Under the pieces are notes generated by a model. That model was not told the DNA's origin and did not search any database. It saw nothing but the letters and a program-made list of their open reading frames with translations. From Bradyrhizobium roseum (lineage in GTDB: Bacteria; Pseudomonadota; Alphaproteobacteria; Rhizobiales; Xanthobacteraceae), in NCBI RefSeq assembly GCF_030413175.1, contig NZ_CP129212.1, positions 3,286,001 to 3,350,000 of the forward strand: a stretch of 64,000 bases of DNA, read 5' to 3'. Positions 20,917 through 29,635 of the stretch are shown piece after piece (position 1 is the first letter of the stretch; every line of letters starts with the position of its first letter). The position numbers were made by a program, and so were the translations under genes.

Positions 20917-21890
20917 CTGCGAAACGTTCGGTCGTGCTGGGTTGCGGCTCCTACCTGCCGCAGAAGGTGCTGACCAATGCCGAACTCGCTGCCCGGATCG
21001 ACACGTCGGACGATTGGATCGTTCAGCGCACTGGAATTCGCCAGCGCCACATCGCGGCCGAAGGTGAGTTCACGTCGCATCTGGCGATGAATGCCGCGCG
21101 CGCCGCGCTGGAACATGCAGGGCTCGATGCGCAGGCAATCGACCTGATCGTGCTCGCGACCTCGACGCCGGACAACACCTTTCCGGCGACTGCGGTCGCC
21201 GTCCAGAACGGGCTCGGCATCCATCACGGCGCCGCCTTCGATCTGCAGGCGGTGTGCTCCGGCTTCGTCTTCGCGCTCGCGACCGCCGACAATTTTCTGC
21301 GCGCCGGCGCCTACAAGCGCGCGCTGGTGATCGGAGCCGAGACTTTTTCACGGATCCTCGACTGGAACGATCGCGGTACCTGCGTGCTGTTCGGCGACGG
21401 CGCCGGTGCGATCGTACTCGAGGCGCAGGAGCAGCCCGGCAAGCCTTCCGACCGCGGCGTGCTCACCACGCATCTGCGCTCGGACGGCCGGCACAAGGCC
21501 AAACTGTTCGTCGACGGCGGTCCTTCCACCACCCAGACCGTTGGCCATCTCCGGATGGAAGGCCGTGAAGTGTTCAAGCACGCGGTCGGCATGATCACCG
21601 ACGTGATCGTCGATGCGTTCGAAGCGACCGGCGCAACGGCCGATTCGATCGACTGGTTCGTTCCGCATCAGGCCAACAAGCGAATCATCGATGCGTCGGC
21701 GCACAAGCTTCATATTGCGCCGCAGAAGGTGGTGTTGACCGTCGACCTGCACGGCAACACGTCGGCGGCGTCGATCCCGCTGGCGCTTGATGTGGCCGTC
21801 AAGGACGGCCGTGTGAAGAAGGGCGATCTGGTGCTGTTCGAAGCCATGGGCGGCGGCTTCACCTGGGGTTCCGCGCTCGTGCGCTGGTAG
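20913..21890 (+). CDS. fabH: Beta-ketoacyl-ACP synthase III
   Basis: Starts fatty acid synthesis by condensing acetyl-CoA with malonyl-ACP. The 325-residue protein has the full catalytic triad: Cys115 in LQAVCSGF, His252 in PHQANKR and Asn282 in HGNTSAAS. The glycine-rich end [16 protein letters not shown] is characteristic. GTG start overlapping plsX by four bases. It is followed by ihfA after 131 bases. Confidence 0.98.
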   Translation: MTAKRSVVLGCGSYLPQKVLTNAELAARIDTSDDWIVQRTGIRQRHIAAEGEFTSHLAMNAARAALEHAGLDAQAIDLIVLATSTPDNTFPATAVAVQNGLGIHHGAAFDLQAVCSGFVFALATADNFLRAGAYKRALVIGAETFSRILDWNDRGTCVLFGDGAGAIVLEAQEQPGKPSDRGVLTTHLRSDGRHKAKLFVDGGPSTTQTVGHLRMEGREVFKHAVGMITDVIVDAFEATGATADSIDWFVPHQANKRIIDASAHKLHIAPQKVVLTVDLHGNTSAASIPLALDVAVKDGRVKKGDLVLFEAMGGGFTWGSALVRW

Positions 21891-22021
21891 GCGTAACTTC
21901 ACACATTCGAATAAAATTGTGGCGGGGTTTCATGCGTCTGCATGATGCTCGCTGTTGACCATTGCAAGCTAACCTCATAATTTCAGAGAATAAATTGTTC
22001 GCCGAGAGTGCGGGGCAGGCG

Positions 22022-22351
22022 ATGACCGGGACCGGAAAAACAGTCACACGCGTCGATCTATGCGAGGCGGTCTACCAGAAGGTGGGCCTGTCGCGCACGG
22101 AATCGTCGGCGTTTGTCGAGCTCGTTTTGAAAGAGATTACCGATTGCCTAGAGAAGGGCGAGACGGTGAAGCTGTCATCGTTCGGTTCCTTCATGGTGCG
22201 CAAGAAGGGTCAGCGTATCGGACGCAATCCGAAGACCGGTACGGAAGTGCCGATCTCGCCGCGCCGTGTGATGGTGTTCAAGCCATCGGCCATTCTGAAG
22301 CAGCGCATCAACGGCCATGCGGTCGGAAATGGCGAAGGCAAGGCCGATTAG
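22022..22351 (+). CDS. ihfA: Integration host factor subunit alpha
   Basis: A histone-like DNA-bending protein of 109 residues that works as a heterodimer with IhfB. Signatures are [21 protein letters not shown], the [12 protein letters not shown] segment, and the beta-arm [19 protein letters not shown] with the intercalating proline. ATG 22022 ([10 protein letters not shown]) is the family start; upstream codons to 21962 are leader. The ihfA-merR order is conserved in Rhizobiales. Confidence 0.97.
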   Translation: MTGTGKTVTRVDLCEAVYQKVGLSRTESSAFVELVLKEITDCLEKGETVKLSSFGSFMVRKKGQRIGRNPKTGTEVPISPRRVMVFKPSAILKQRINGHAVGNGEGKAD

Positions 22352-22430
22352 CGAGTTCGCGCCATAACCTTCACTTAACAAGTCGAGTACTGCGTCTTCA
22401 CCAACGAGATGAGTTGAGAGGAGCTGGCAT

Positions 22431-22994
22431 TTGGACAAGGCGCCGGATGCGTTCCGCACCATCAGCGAAGTCGCGGAAGAACTCGACATTCCCCAGCACG
22501 TGCTGCGGTTCTGGGAGACGCGGTTCGCTCAGATCAAGCCGATGAAACGAAGCGGCGGACGGCGCTATTATCGCCCCGACGACGTTGACCTGCTCAAGGG
22601 CATCCGCCGGCTGCTCTATGGCGAGGGCTACACCATCCGCGGCGTGCAGCGGATCCTGAAAGAACATGGCATCAAGTCGGTGCAGGGTCTTGCCGACCAG
22701 GCCTCCGCTGTCACGTTCGGCGCGGTCGAGGAGGCGATCGGCCTCAGCCTGCAGGAGCCCGACGAGGAGGCTGATGCGCCGACTGCCGACGCCGAGCCCG
22801 AGGACGAGGACGACGAAAACGACGAGAAGGAAATCGACTACCGTTTCGTCGACACCGACGATGACGGCATGTTGCTGCCGTTCGTCAAGGGCAAGCCCGG
22901 GCCGTCGGACGCCGACCGCGAGCGCCTGGAGCGGGTGCTGCAGGACCTGGTTGCCTGCCGCCAATTATTGGACAATGCGATCAAGGACGGCTGA
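22431..22994 (+). CDS. MerR-family transcriptional regulator
   Basis: A 187-residue regulator with an N-terminal MerR winged helix ([20 protein letters not shown], then [21 protein letters not shown]), followed by an acidic linker (about 105-142, nearly all Asp/Glu) and a short helical end. No metal-binding cysteine pair typical of MerR/CueR is seen, so the signal is unknown. Start is TTG 22431 with GAGAGGAG about 8 nt upstream. It lies directly after ihfA, a conserved neighbour. Confidence 0.9.
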   Translation: MDKAPDAFRTISEVAEELDIPQHVLRFWETRFAQIKPMKRSGGRRYYRPDDVDLLKGIRRLLYGEGYTIRGVQRILKEHGIKSVQGLADQASAVTFGAVEEAIGLSLQEPDEEADAPTADAEPEDEDDENDEKEIDYRFVDTDDDGMLLPFVKGKPGPSDADRERLERVLQDLVACRQLLDNAIKDG

Positions 22995-23116
22995 GGGACG
23001 GCGGCGACGCGCTCAGCCGCTTTGGCTACGCGCCGGGCAGACCGCCTCCAACATGGGGTAGGCCCCGCCACGCCCCGGGAAGCAAATCAGAAACTTAAGG
23101 GAATCAGTAGGTTAAA

Positions 23117-23194
23117 TGGTCGGAGCGAGAGGATTTGAACCTCCGACCCCTAGTCTCCCAGACTAGTGCGCTAACCGGGCTGCGCCACGCTCCG
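23117..23194 (-). tRNA. tRNA-Pro (anticodon GGG), CCA encoded
   Basis: On the minus strand the sequence folds as a full cloverleaf: acceptor CGGAGCG/CGCTCCG, D-arm GCGC with a 10-base loop, anticodon stem CTAGT/ACTAG with loop CTGGGAG (anticodon GGG), T-arm GGAGG-TTCAAAT-CCTCT. It begins with C1 pairing G72 and has A73, both identity elements of proline tRNA. The 3' ACCA end is genomically encoded. The position after ihfA-merR is typical for Bradyrhizobium relatives. Confidence 0.97.
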
Positions 23195-23922
23195 ATGCCG
23201 TTCCATTAGCTGCGATCAGCGCCCGGCGCAAGGCGCGCGCGACCGGCTTAATGAAGCCGCAGCCGGTCTGTTCCCGTTGACCCGTTAAGGTTTGACCGGC
23301 GCTCGGGCTCGCCTTGGCGAGCAGTCGCGCCATCTTCATCCAAGGCGAGCCCCGAGATCTGTTCCAAGGCATGAGGTGCCGGTTCGCCGGCTTTGATCGA
23401 CGGCGCTTCGATAAATCGATACGGCCGAGCAGGAAGGCCGGCCGCGAATTTGCAGACGGCGCCATCACGACCAGCGGAACGACCGGGCAGCAAATGAACC
23501 AGGCGACAATACGAGGTTTATCAACTGGTTGGTTATTAACGCGGGGTCGATGGGTCGTTGGTACTTGCCGCTGGTGCGCGTGCTCATGTTTCAGAGTCTT
23601 GGCGATAAAAACAGTCTGATCGGTTCCTTCATCCTTTCGTCACGCCTCTGCAAAAAATGTCGTGCATCGGACGTGCGCAGACGTTACAGATTCCATTATG
23701 GCCGCGCGGATCATGGTGACTGTCAGCGACTGAGAGCTTTGCGCTCCCGTGTTTGTGTGAGTGCGCGTCTCGAATTCCACCACGCGTTTACCCAAAGTGT
23801 AAATCGAACCACGACGCTGGAGTTTTTCAGCCGGGCGCAAAGGTGCGACGCGTATTCCAATGCGGGATGGCGTGCGTTCCGGCCCGGTGAAAGCCGTCAG
23901 CGTCACGCAAGGATCAGGCAAT
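23195..23922. other. Gene-poor stretch of about 730 bases
   Basis: Several ORFs of 100-210 codons run through on both strands, but their translations are rich in Arg, Ser, Cys and His without domains, typical of chance frames. No transposase remnant, tRNA fragment or direct repeat that would mark a tRNA-associated island was found beside tRNA-Pro. Base composition is slightly less GC-rich than its neighbours. Confidence 0.4.
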
Positions 23923-24018
23923 ATGGTGGCTCTCATGCCCAGAATATTTTTCGCGGTCACGTCCGTGGGAATTGCTGTGCTGATCACCGCCTTGATCCTG
24001 ACGGCACTCAGGCTGTAG
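23923..24018 (+). CDS. Possible small single-helix membrane protein (31 aa)
   Basis: An ORF reading MVALMPRIFFAVTSVGIAVL then ITALILTALRL: almost entirely one transmembrane helix with a positive end. Alternative starts are ATG 23935 (27 residues) and GTG 23887 (43 residues). Short hydrophobic proteins of this kind occur in Bradyrhizobium genomes, but no strong ribosome-binding site is visible, so this is a candidate only. Confidence 0.4.
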   Translation: MVALMPRIFFAVTSVGIAVLITALILTALRL

Positions 24019-24117
24019 GGGCGCCGGTCGGCTCGGCGAGATTTGGAACGCTCCAACGTGGTCCCCTGAAACAAATATGGCCGTCCATCGTCTTCTGAAG
24101 ACAATGGATTTTTCGCC

Positions 24118-24354
24118 ATGCCCCACGCAAACCAGCGCGTCGAACTCGAAATGAAAATCATGCGCCATCGGCAGACGGCGCGAAGGATCACCGACGAAGA
24201 GTCCCTGAAGCGCATCAAGGAACAAATCGCAGCGCCGGAGCAAAAGCTCCGGGCGACCGACGCGTCATCCGCCAATGCGGCTACACCGGCAGGTCGCCTG
24301 GTGAAGGTGGCCTGCCTGGTGCGATGGGAACTAGGGCGTTTCGCGCGCAGCTAG
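24118..24354 (+). CDS. Small helical protein of unknown function (up to 78 aa)
   Basis: It begins MPHANQRVELEMKIMRHRQT with a charged coiled-coil-like N-terminal half (residues 5-48, alternating Glu/Lys/Arg). Similar short RVELE-type proteins occur in Bradyrhizobium (from memory). The last 30 residues look less protein-like, so the true end may have been altered by a frameshift or the family may simply vary. Its stop overlaps the stop of a convergent minus-strand gene within the palindrome CTAG. Confidence 0.5.
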   Translation: MPHANQRVELEMKIMRHRQTARRITDEESLKRIKEQIAAPEQKLRATDASSANAATPAGRLVKVACLVRWELGRFARS

Positions 24355-24479
24355 ATGCCGAGAATCCAGACGGCAACAATAGCGCCGAGTACAAAAACGC
24401 CGCTGACGGTCCAGCCCGTGACATAGGCCGCACCATCCGCTTCCGGCCGATCGACCATGGTATCGTGCCAAGGGGTCAT
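24351..24479 (-). CDS. Small single-helix membrane protein (42 aa)
   Basis: The minus strand encodes MTPWHDTMVDRPEADGAAYV, then a hydrophobic helix TGWTVSGVFVLGAIVAVWIL and a final GI: one transmembrane segment with a short acidic N-terminal tail. The start is supported by a TAGGAGA ribosome-binding site about 8 nt upstream of the ATG. It ends convergently with the plus-strand gene at CTAG. No family recognised; it is one of the tiny membrane proteins usually missed by gene finders. Confidence 0.65.
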   Translation of the reverse strand: MTPWHDTMVDRPEADGAAYVTGWTVSGVFVLGAIVAVWILGI

Positions 24480-24569
24480 ATAGGGGTCTCCTATAAATCG
24501 CCGCTGGTATCTAGGTCGCGGCCTCCCGCTCGAGGTTCAAGTCCCGGTCCGAAATAATTCTCCAAGCGT

Positions 24570-24890
24570 CTATTTCAGCGTCGCGATATAGGCCGCGATA
24601 TCCGCTGACTCGGCCCGGCCGAGCGTCATGTTCGGCATTTTCGGATGGGGGTCGCGTAGGAAGAATTCGATCTTCGCGAGATCAAAGTCTGGCCGCCTGG
24701 CGATGGCGGCGAACGGCGGTGCGTCGGTGGTCGCTGCTTTCTGATCGGTCGCGACCAGATGGCAGTCCGCACACCAGCGCCTGGCGAGCGTCTCGCCCTG
24801 GTCGGGATCGGCCGCAAGGCACGACGTCGCGGCTAGGCTCGCGGTCAGGATCAAATGATACCGGCCGATCCGAAGCAGGTGATTACGCAT
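24570..24890 (-). CDS. Periplasmic monoheme cytochrome c
   Basis: A 106-residue class I c-type cytochrome. A signal peptide (about residues 1-26, LILTASLAATSCLA) is followed by CADCH (40-44), the heme attachment site, and by Met85 or Met88 in PHPKMPNM as the sixth ligand; the C-terminal helix SADIAAYIATLK is typical. It should carry electrons in the periplasm. ATG 24890 is chosen over 24920 because it leaves a normal signal peptide. A FixK2-like palindrome lies about 60 bases upstream, suggesting low-oxygen control. Confidence 0.9.
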   Translation of the reverse strand: MRNHLLRIGRYHLILTASLAATSCLAADPDQGETLARRWCADCHLVATDQKAATTDAPPFAAIARRPDFDLAKIEFFLRDPHPKMPNMTLGRAESADIAAYIATLK

Positions 24891-24943
24891 ACAGTTTGGC
24901 CTCCGATAGTCCCTATTCATCGTCCAGTGCGGCGAAGGCGCCC

Positions 24944-24957
24944 TTGCTCCAGATCAA
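24944..24957. promoter_or_regulatory. Candidate FixK2/FNR-type box upstream of the cytochrome c gene
   Basis: On the minus strand this reads TTGATCTGGAGCAA, which fits TTG(A/C)-N6-(T/G)CAA, the box reported for Bradyrhizobium FixK2, and differs by one base from TTGAT-N4-ATCAA. Its centre is about 60 bases before the cytochrome ATG, a distance compatible with class II activation and a short leader. Binding is inferred only. Confidence 0.5.
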
Positions 24958-25099
24958 GTAAATGGCCGGTGCGACGCTTCCGCCGCCCGCCGTGTCAATT
25001 CCGCAACTGGATCGCGGTGCCGACCTTGGGTAGGCTTGTTGGGTGAAGGCGGGGGATACATCCCGCTACACAGCGGATGGAAACAGCGAGGGTCACCCC

Positions 25100-26005
25100 A
25101 TGAAAGCACGTCCGAGCGGCGTGATACCGCCGATGACGACGCCGTTCCGCAAGGATGGCGAGATCGATTTCAAGCTCGTCGCGCCCCAGGTCGACTGGCT
25201 GATCGGCGCCGGCAGCCACGGCATGGCGGCGGGCGGTTCGACCGGCGAGGGGCATACGCTCGACCACGAGGAATATCGCGACCTGGTGGCGGCCACTGTG
25301 GAAGCCGCGAAAGGGCGCGCGCCCGTGATCGCCGGCATCATCGTCGATTCCACGCGCGACGCGATCCGGCGCGGCAAACTGGTTCGCGACATGGACGTGG
25401 CTGCGCTGCAGGTGACGCCGGTGCACTATCTGTTCAAGCCGGACGACCAGGCGATGGTCGATCACTTCCGCCGCATGGCCGATGAAACCGGGATGCCGAT
25501 CATCATCTACAACGTGGTGCCATGGTCCTATCTGTCGCCGGCACTGCTGACGCGGATCATGACCGAGGTGCCGCTGGTGGTCGGCGTCAAGCAGAGCGCG
25601 GGCGACCTGAAGCTGTTCGCCGATCTCATGATGATGGCGCCGGACAAGCTGATTTTCAGCGCCGTCGACGCGCTGATGTATCCGTCTTATGCACTCGGCG
25701 CCCATGGTTCGATCGCAGCGATCCTGAGCGCGGCGCCGCACGCGTCCGTCGAACTCTGGAACGCGGTCAAGGCGGGCAATCACGCGCGCGCGCTCGAACT
25801 GCACCAGAAGCTGCTGACGCTGTGGAACGCGATCGTCTCCGACAATCTGCCGGCCTGCACGCGCTACGCGCAGTCGCTGCAGGGATTGCCGCCCACGTTC
25901 TCGCGCGCGCCGATGCCGGAAGCGTCGCCCGCGCAGCAGGGGGCCATCCGGCAGGCGCTGGAAGGGCTGGGTGCGCTCGGCGGCTCGCGCGAGGCCGCCG
26001 AGTAA
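25100..26005 (+). CDS. Dihydrodipicolinate synthase (DapA) family aldolase/lyase
   Basis: A cytoplasmic TIM-barrel enzyme of 301 residues in the DapA/N-acetylneuraminate lyase superfamily. Visible: GGSTGEG (45-51, carboxylate-binding loop), Tyr137 in IIIYNVVP and the Schiff-base Lys164 in GVKQSAGD. It is probably not the lysine-pathway enzyme: it lies beside an SDR oxidoreductase, and divergent DapA paralogues are common in catabolic loci. Substrate unknown. Start ATG 25100; the frame is open upstream to 25043. Confidence 0.88.
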   Translation: MKARPSGVIPPMTTPFRKDGEIDFKLVAPQVDWLIGAGSHGMAAGGSTGEGHTLDHEEYRDLVAATVEAAKGRAPVIAGIIVDSTRDAIRRGKLVRDMDVAALQVTPVHYLFKPDDQAMVDHFRRMADETGMPIIIYNVVPWSYLSPALLTRIMTEVPLVVGVKQSAGDLKLFADLMMMAPDKLIFSAVDALMYPSYALGAHGSIAAILSAAPHASVELWNAVKAGNHARALELHQKLLTLWNAIVSDNLPACTRYAQSLQGLPPTFSRAPMPEASPAQQGAIRQALEGLGALGGSREAAE

Positions 26006-26125
26006 TTCCGCGCTACGAAACCTGCCCGCGCTTTACCGGCGGTTTCCACCTGCTACTGTCCTCACGTACGGGCTCCATTGGCATGAGCTCCAACTCAGAA
26101 AAACAAAACCGAGGTAACGATCTCC

Positions 26126-27094
26126 ATGAAGGATTTTGCCGGAAAATTCGCCGTGATCACCGGGGGCGGCACGGGCATGGGCCGCGAGCTCGCGCGCCAG
26201 CTCGTGGCCGAGGGCTGCAACGTCGCGATGTGCGACGTGTCGGTGGAGGCGATGGCCGAAACCAGGCGGCTGTGCGAGGCGGAAAAGCTGCCGCAGGGCC
26301 TGCGCGTGACGACCCATGTCGCCGACGTCTCGATCGAGGCCCATCTGCAGCGTTTTCGCGACGAGCTGATCGAGCAGCAGGCGACCGACAAGATCCATCT
26401 GCTGTTCAACAACGCCGGCATCGGCGGCGGCGGCAGCCTGTTCACCAACACGCGCGAGCAGTGGGAACGTACCTTCAACATCTGCTGGGGCGGTGTCTAT
26501 CTCGGCGTCCGCACCTTCCTGCCGCTGATGATGAAGGCCGACGAGGCGCATATCGTCAACACATCGAGCGTCAACGGGTTTTGGGCCTCCGTCGGTCTCG
26601 GCGTTCCGCACACCGCCTACAGCGCCGCCAAGTTCGCGGTGAAAGGGTTTAGCGAAGCGCTGATGACGGACCTGCGGCTCAACGCCCCGCACATCAAGTG
26701 TTCGGTTGTGATGCCCGGCCATATCGGCACCTCGATTGTTTCGAATTCGCGCAAGATCCAGAGCGGATCGGAATCCGACGCGTTGACTCCGAACGAAATC
26801 CTGGCGACGCGGCAGCGCCTGCAAGGCATGGGAATCGACACCGCGCCGATGTCGGATGGCGATATCCAGAACATCGCGCTCGACCGCGCGCGCAAGTTTC
26901 GTGACGAGGCGCCGACCACGGCGGCGGCCGCGGCCAAAATCATCCTTGACGGCGTCAAGGCCGAGCGCTGGCGCATTCTGGTCGGCGATGATGCCCACAA
27001 GCTCGATGAGAGGGTGCGGCAGGCCCCGGAAAAGGCCTACACGCCGGAATTCTACCACAGCTTTTCGGAAGAGGTCGGCTGGCGGTTGGGATAG
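26126..27094 (+). CDS. SDR family NAD(P)-dependent oxidoreductase
   Basis: A 322-residue short-chain dehydrogenase. The Rossmann motif TGGGTGMG (12-19), NNAG (95-98) and the catalytic set Ser147/148, Tyr165 and Lys169 (TAYSAAKFAVKGFSEAL) are all present. It is longer than the classical 250 residues because of a C-terminal extension (about 240-322). It follows the DapA-like gene by 120 bases on the same strand and may act in the same pathway. Substrate unknown. Confidence 0.92.
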   Translation: MKDFAGKFAVITGGGTGMGRELARQLVAEGCNVAMCDVSVEAMAETRRLCEAEKLPQGLRVTTHVADVSIEAHLQRFRDELIEQQATDKIHLLFNNAGIGGGGSLFTNTREQWERTFNICWGGVYLGVRTFLPLMMKADEAHIVNTSSVNGFWASVGLGVPHTAYSAAKFAVKGFSEALMTDLRLNAPHIKCSVVMPGHIGTSIVSNSRKIQSGSESDALTPNEILATRQRLQGMGIDTAPMSDGDIQNIALDRARKFRDEAPTTAAAAAKIILDGVKAERWRILVGDDAHKLDERVRQAPEKAYTPEFYHSFSEEVGWRLG

Positions 27095-27153
27095 CAGGCG
27101 ATCGGTTCTGATCGATTCAGAACCGATGCGCTTCTCTCTGCTGTGCAATCGCG

Positions 27154-27645
27154 TTATGCGAACCGGTTGCCCGATTCTCTCACGACGCGCTGGCGCGAGC
27201 CGGGACGGTAAGCGAGGCGGTGGTGGCCCGAGCAATAGGGCATGCCCTCCACCGGCGGATTGCCGCAGAAGCAGAAATCCTCGGCACCGGGCGTGCTGAT
27301 CGGCCAGCGGCATCGCTCGTTGCTGAGTTCGAGCAGCGAGCAGCGGAACTCGCTGGCGATGGGATCTTCCTGGGTCGGCGGCTGCGGGTCTTCGTAGACG
27401 GCCTGCAGGATCTGGTACTGCAGGCGCGGAATGGATTTTCGGGAGCGGTCCCGCGCCGCCTTGGTGGGGCGGGGTTCCGCGCGCGCCGGCCCGCGGGTCA
27501 AATGGAGCCGGGCGAGCTTGCCGATCACGGCGTTGCGGCTGACGCCAATGCTGGCTGCGATCTCGCGGCAGGTGAGGCCGGCTTCAAAATGACTCTTCAG
27601 CAATTCGACGCGATCGGTGGTCCAGGTCGGTACGTTCGTAAGCAT
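27154..27645 (-). CDS. GcrA-family cell cycle regulator-like protein
   Basis: A 163-residue protein with the GcrA layout: an N-terminal helix-turn-helix (WTTDRVELLKSHFEAGLTCR followed by SIGVSRNAVIGKLARL), a basic linker, and a C-terminal sigma70-binding module with CRWPISTPGAEDFCFCG and MPYCSGHHRLAY. GcrA binds methylated GAnTC promoters and sigma70 in Caulobacter. Alphaproteobacteria often hold more than one copy; the shorter linker suggests this may be a paralogue rather than the master GcrA. Confidence 0.88.
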   Translation of the reverse strand: MLTNVPTWTTDRVELLKSHFEAGLTCREIAASIGVSRNAVIGKLARLHLTRGPARAEPRPTKAARDRSRKSIPRLQYQILQAVYEDPQPPTQEDPIASEFRCSLLELSNERCRWPISTPGAEDFCFCGNPPVEGMPYCSGHHRLAYRPGSRQRVVRESGNRFA

Positions 27646-27692
27646 GTTTTCGGTTCCACATTCTGTGTGAACCGCCGCATCCCCGTTTGCCG

Positions 27693-27893
27693 TCAGGACG
27701 CCTTTCCATTGTCGCGGATCGCAAGCAACCCGTCCTTGATGGCGAGCCGAATGCCTTCCTCGATCAATGTTCTAGCGACGCCGGGAACGCTGGTGCCGTG
27801 GGTGCCCTGTCTCACCAGTCTTTCGAGATAGTTGATGGTCGAGAGCGCCAACGTAACGGGAATGCGGTCGGTTTCGGCTTTTTCTGTAGCCAT
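27693..27893 (-). CDS. Small ribbon-helix-helix-like protein (66 aa)
   Basis: A 66-residue protein starting MATEKAETDRIPVTLALST with a beta-strand (RIPVTLAL) followed by two helices (TINYLERLVRQG, VARTLIEEGIRLAIKDG). This order resembles CopG/Arc ribbon-helix-helix proteins, which bind DNA or serve as antitoxins. No toxin gene is next to it. The upstream 100 bases are AT-rich, as for a promoter. The family assignment is structural inference. Confidence 0.6.
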   Translation of the reverse strand: MATEKAETDRIPVTLALSTINYLERLVRQGTHGTSVPGVARTLIEEGIRLAIKDGLLAIRDNGKAS

Positions 27894-28182
27894 GGGGAAC
27901 GCTAACTTTTAAACGGTGTACTGAAAAGTTACTATTTAGACTCTATTTAGTTTTGCACACATGAGTCAAACGGCTTGTGGATAGCTTTCTATCCAATTGG
28001 AATCGCGGTTAAAAATGCCGTCAAGGGTCTGTGGATCAATTTGGCGGCCGTTGTCCGCGGCGCGCCGGAGGTCCCGGGCCCGGTTCGCGTCAGCGGCGAA
28101 ACGATTCAGCCGCACACCCATTTCTTGATTGCCTGATACGACCGCAAATGCCGATGATGTCCGGGGACGATGGCAGGGCGTA

Positions 28183-28530
28183 ATGACGGTCAAGAACGGG
28201 CTCTACACCATCCAGATCGAGATGACAGACGGCGGGCATGGCCGGGCCAGTGGCGTGATCGTCCTGCACGACGGCAAGATCGCCGGCGGCGATTCATATT
28301 TCTTTTACACGGGCTCGTATCGCGGCGATCACGGCAAATGGCGCGGCGAATTGATCACCACCGAGCATACGAAATCCGCAGGCGTACTGCCGTTGTTCGG
28401 CGGGCGTGAAGTGACCTGTGGCTTCACCGGCGTCTATTCGGCCGACACGGCTGATGTGAACGGCACGGCGCTGGTCGGGAAGACCAGCGTGACGTTTCAT
28501 GCAAGGCTGCAACTGCGCTCGGAGTTTTGA
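28183..28530 (+). CDS. GrlR-like regulatory protein
   Basis: A 115-residue small beta-rich protein: NGLYTIQIEMTDGGHGRASG, VIVLHDGKIAGGDSYFFYTG, GKWRGELITTEHT and a terminal lipocalin-like set of strands. It resembles the GrlR family (PF16518), whose founder inhibits GrlA in attaching-and-effacing E. coli. There is no GrlA or type III secretion gene in the window, so the partner is unknown. ATG 28183 is preferred; the frame is open from 28129. Confidence 0.7.
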   Translation: MTVKNGLYTIQIEMTDGGHGRASGVIVLHDGKIAGGDSYFFYTGSYRGDHGKWRGELITTEHTKSAGVLPLFGGREVTCGFTGVYSADTADVNGTALVGKTSVTFHARLQLRSEF

Positions 28531-28540
28531 CCCAACGACT

Positions 28541-29482
28541 TTAGCCGTGCACCACCGACTTCGCGATCATGCAGTGAATGCCCTTGCTGCCGTTGACGGT
28601 CTGCGTCACGCGCAGATCGGCGGCAAGGCTGCATAGCGTGTAGGCATCCTCACGCGATAAATTGCGCTTTTCGCCGAGCAGCACGATCATGTCGCGCAGC
28701 GCGCGCACCGCGCATTGATCGAGATCGGGATCCATCGCCATCGTCATGTAGTGATCGACGGTTTCCGCGCGGGGATAATCGAGCCGCAGATCCTTGCGGA
28801 GCGTCAGGCGGAAGCGGCCTTGGAGGGCGGTTTCGATCGCGGTGACGCAGACTTCGCCGTCGCCCTGCACGCCGTGGCCGTCGCCACAGGAGAACAGCGC
28901 GCCGGCCGTGAACACCGGCAGATACAGTTTGGCGCCGGCGCCGAGTTCCTTGTTGTCGAGATTGCCGCCCATGGCGCGCGGGATCAGCGACGTGATGGGG
29001 CCCCAGCCGGGCGGCGGCGCCACGCCCATCACGCCGAAGAACGGCTTGAGCGGCAGGTCGAGGCCCCAGGGCAACCGGCCCACCATCCGCTCGCGGTCGA
29101 GCGGAATGTTCAGGATCCGTGTTTCGTGAAAGTCGTCGGGCAGGGTGCCCGCCAGCGGGCGGATCAGATTCCAGCCCCAATCCTGCCGGAGCTGGACATC
29201 GAGGATGTCGACTTCCAGCACGTCGCCCGGCTCGGCGCCGGCGACCGCAACCGGGCCGGTGAGAATATGCCCCTGCAGTTTCCGCTCGCATTTCGCATGA
29301 ATGTCCAGGAGTTCGGGCGGGACGTGAAAGCTGGATTGGTCGGGTACGACCTCGGGCCCGCCGCTGACGGTGTCGATGGTGACCTCGTCGCCGCTGGCGA
29401 TGGTCAGCACGGGCTTCAATTGCGCGTCGAAATAGCCCCAGTGGCAGGTTTCGGGGCTGGAATGCAGGTGATGAGCGGACAT
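28541..29482 (-). CDS. Acetamidase/formamidase family hydrolase
   Basis: A 313-residue FmdA/AmdA-type enzyme that hydrolyses short amides to the acid and ammonia. Family segments include SGDEVTIDTVSGGP near the start, GPVAVAGAEPGDVLEVDILDV, and the metal-site region SCGDGHGVQGDGEVCVTAIE. Start ATG 29482 (MSAHHLHSS); a long upstream extension in the same frame has no homology and overlaps the divergent gene. It converges with the GrlR-like gene, stops 11 bases apart. Confidence 0.9.
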   Translation of the reverse strand: MSAHHLHSSPETCHWGYFDAQLKPVLTIASGDEVTIDTVSGGPEVVPDQSSFHVPPELLDIHAKCERKLQGHILTGPVAVAGAEPGDVLEVDILDVQLRQDWGWNLIRPLAGTLPDDFHETRILNIPLDRERMVGRLPWGLDLPLKPFFGVMGVAPPPGWGPITSLIPRAMGGNLDNKELGAGAKLYLPVFTAGALFSCGDGHGVQGDGEVCVTAIETALQGRFRLTLRKDLRLDYPRAETVDHYMTMAMDPDLDQCAVRALRDMIVLLGEKRNLSREDAYTLCSLAADLRVTQTVNGSKGIHCMIAKSVVHG

Positions 29483-29635
29483 GCGGGGGGCTTTCTTGCC
29501 GGAGAAGGTACTGCTCAGTCTGTCACTGCAAGACTCGGTCCAGCAATCCATCTTTTCCGAAGGGGCCTTTGCGAAGAGGATGGATACGCGGGGCAAGCCC
29601 GCGTAAGACGGCTTTACCAATTCGCGAGGCCTGCT

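Noticed and set aside
23117..24000. Integrated genomic island at tRNA-Pro
   Set aside because: No integrase, no repeat of the tRNA 3' end, and core genes resume on both sides.
23529..24098. 189-codon plus-strand ORF
   Set aside because: The composition is rich in Arg, His, Cys and Ser without any domain or ribosome-binding site; a better small ORF lies in another frame.
28715..29635. Long N-terminal extension of the YdcF-type gene
   Set aside because: It is the antisense shadow of the acetamidase gene; the TTG start at 29636 has a ribosome-binding site and begins the first membrane helix.
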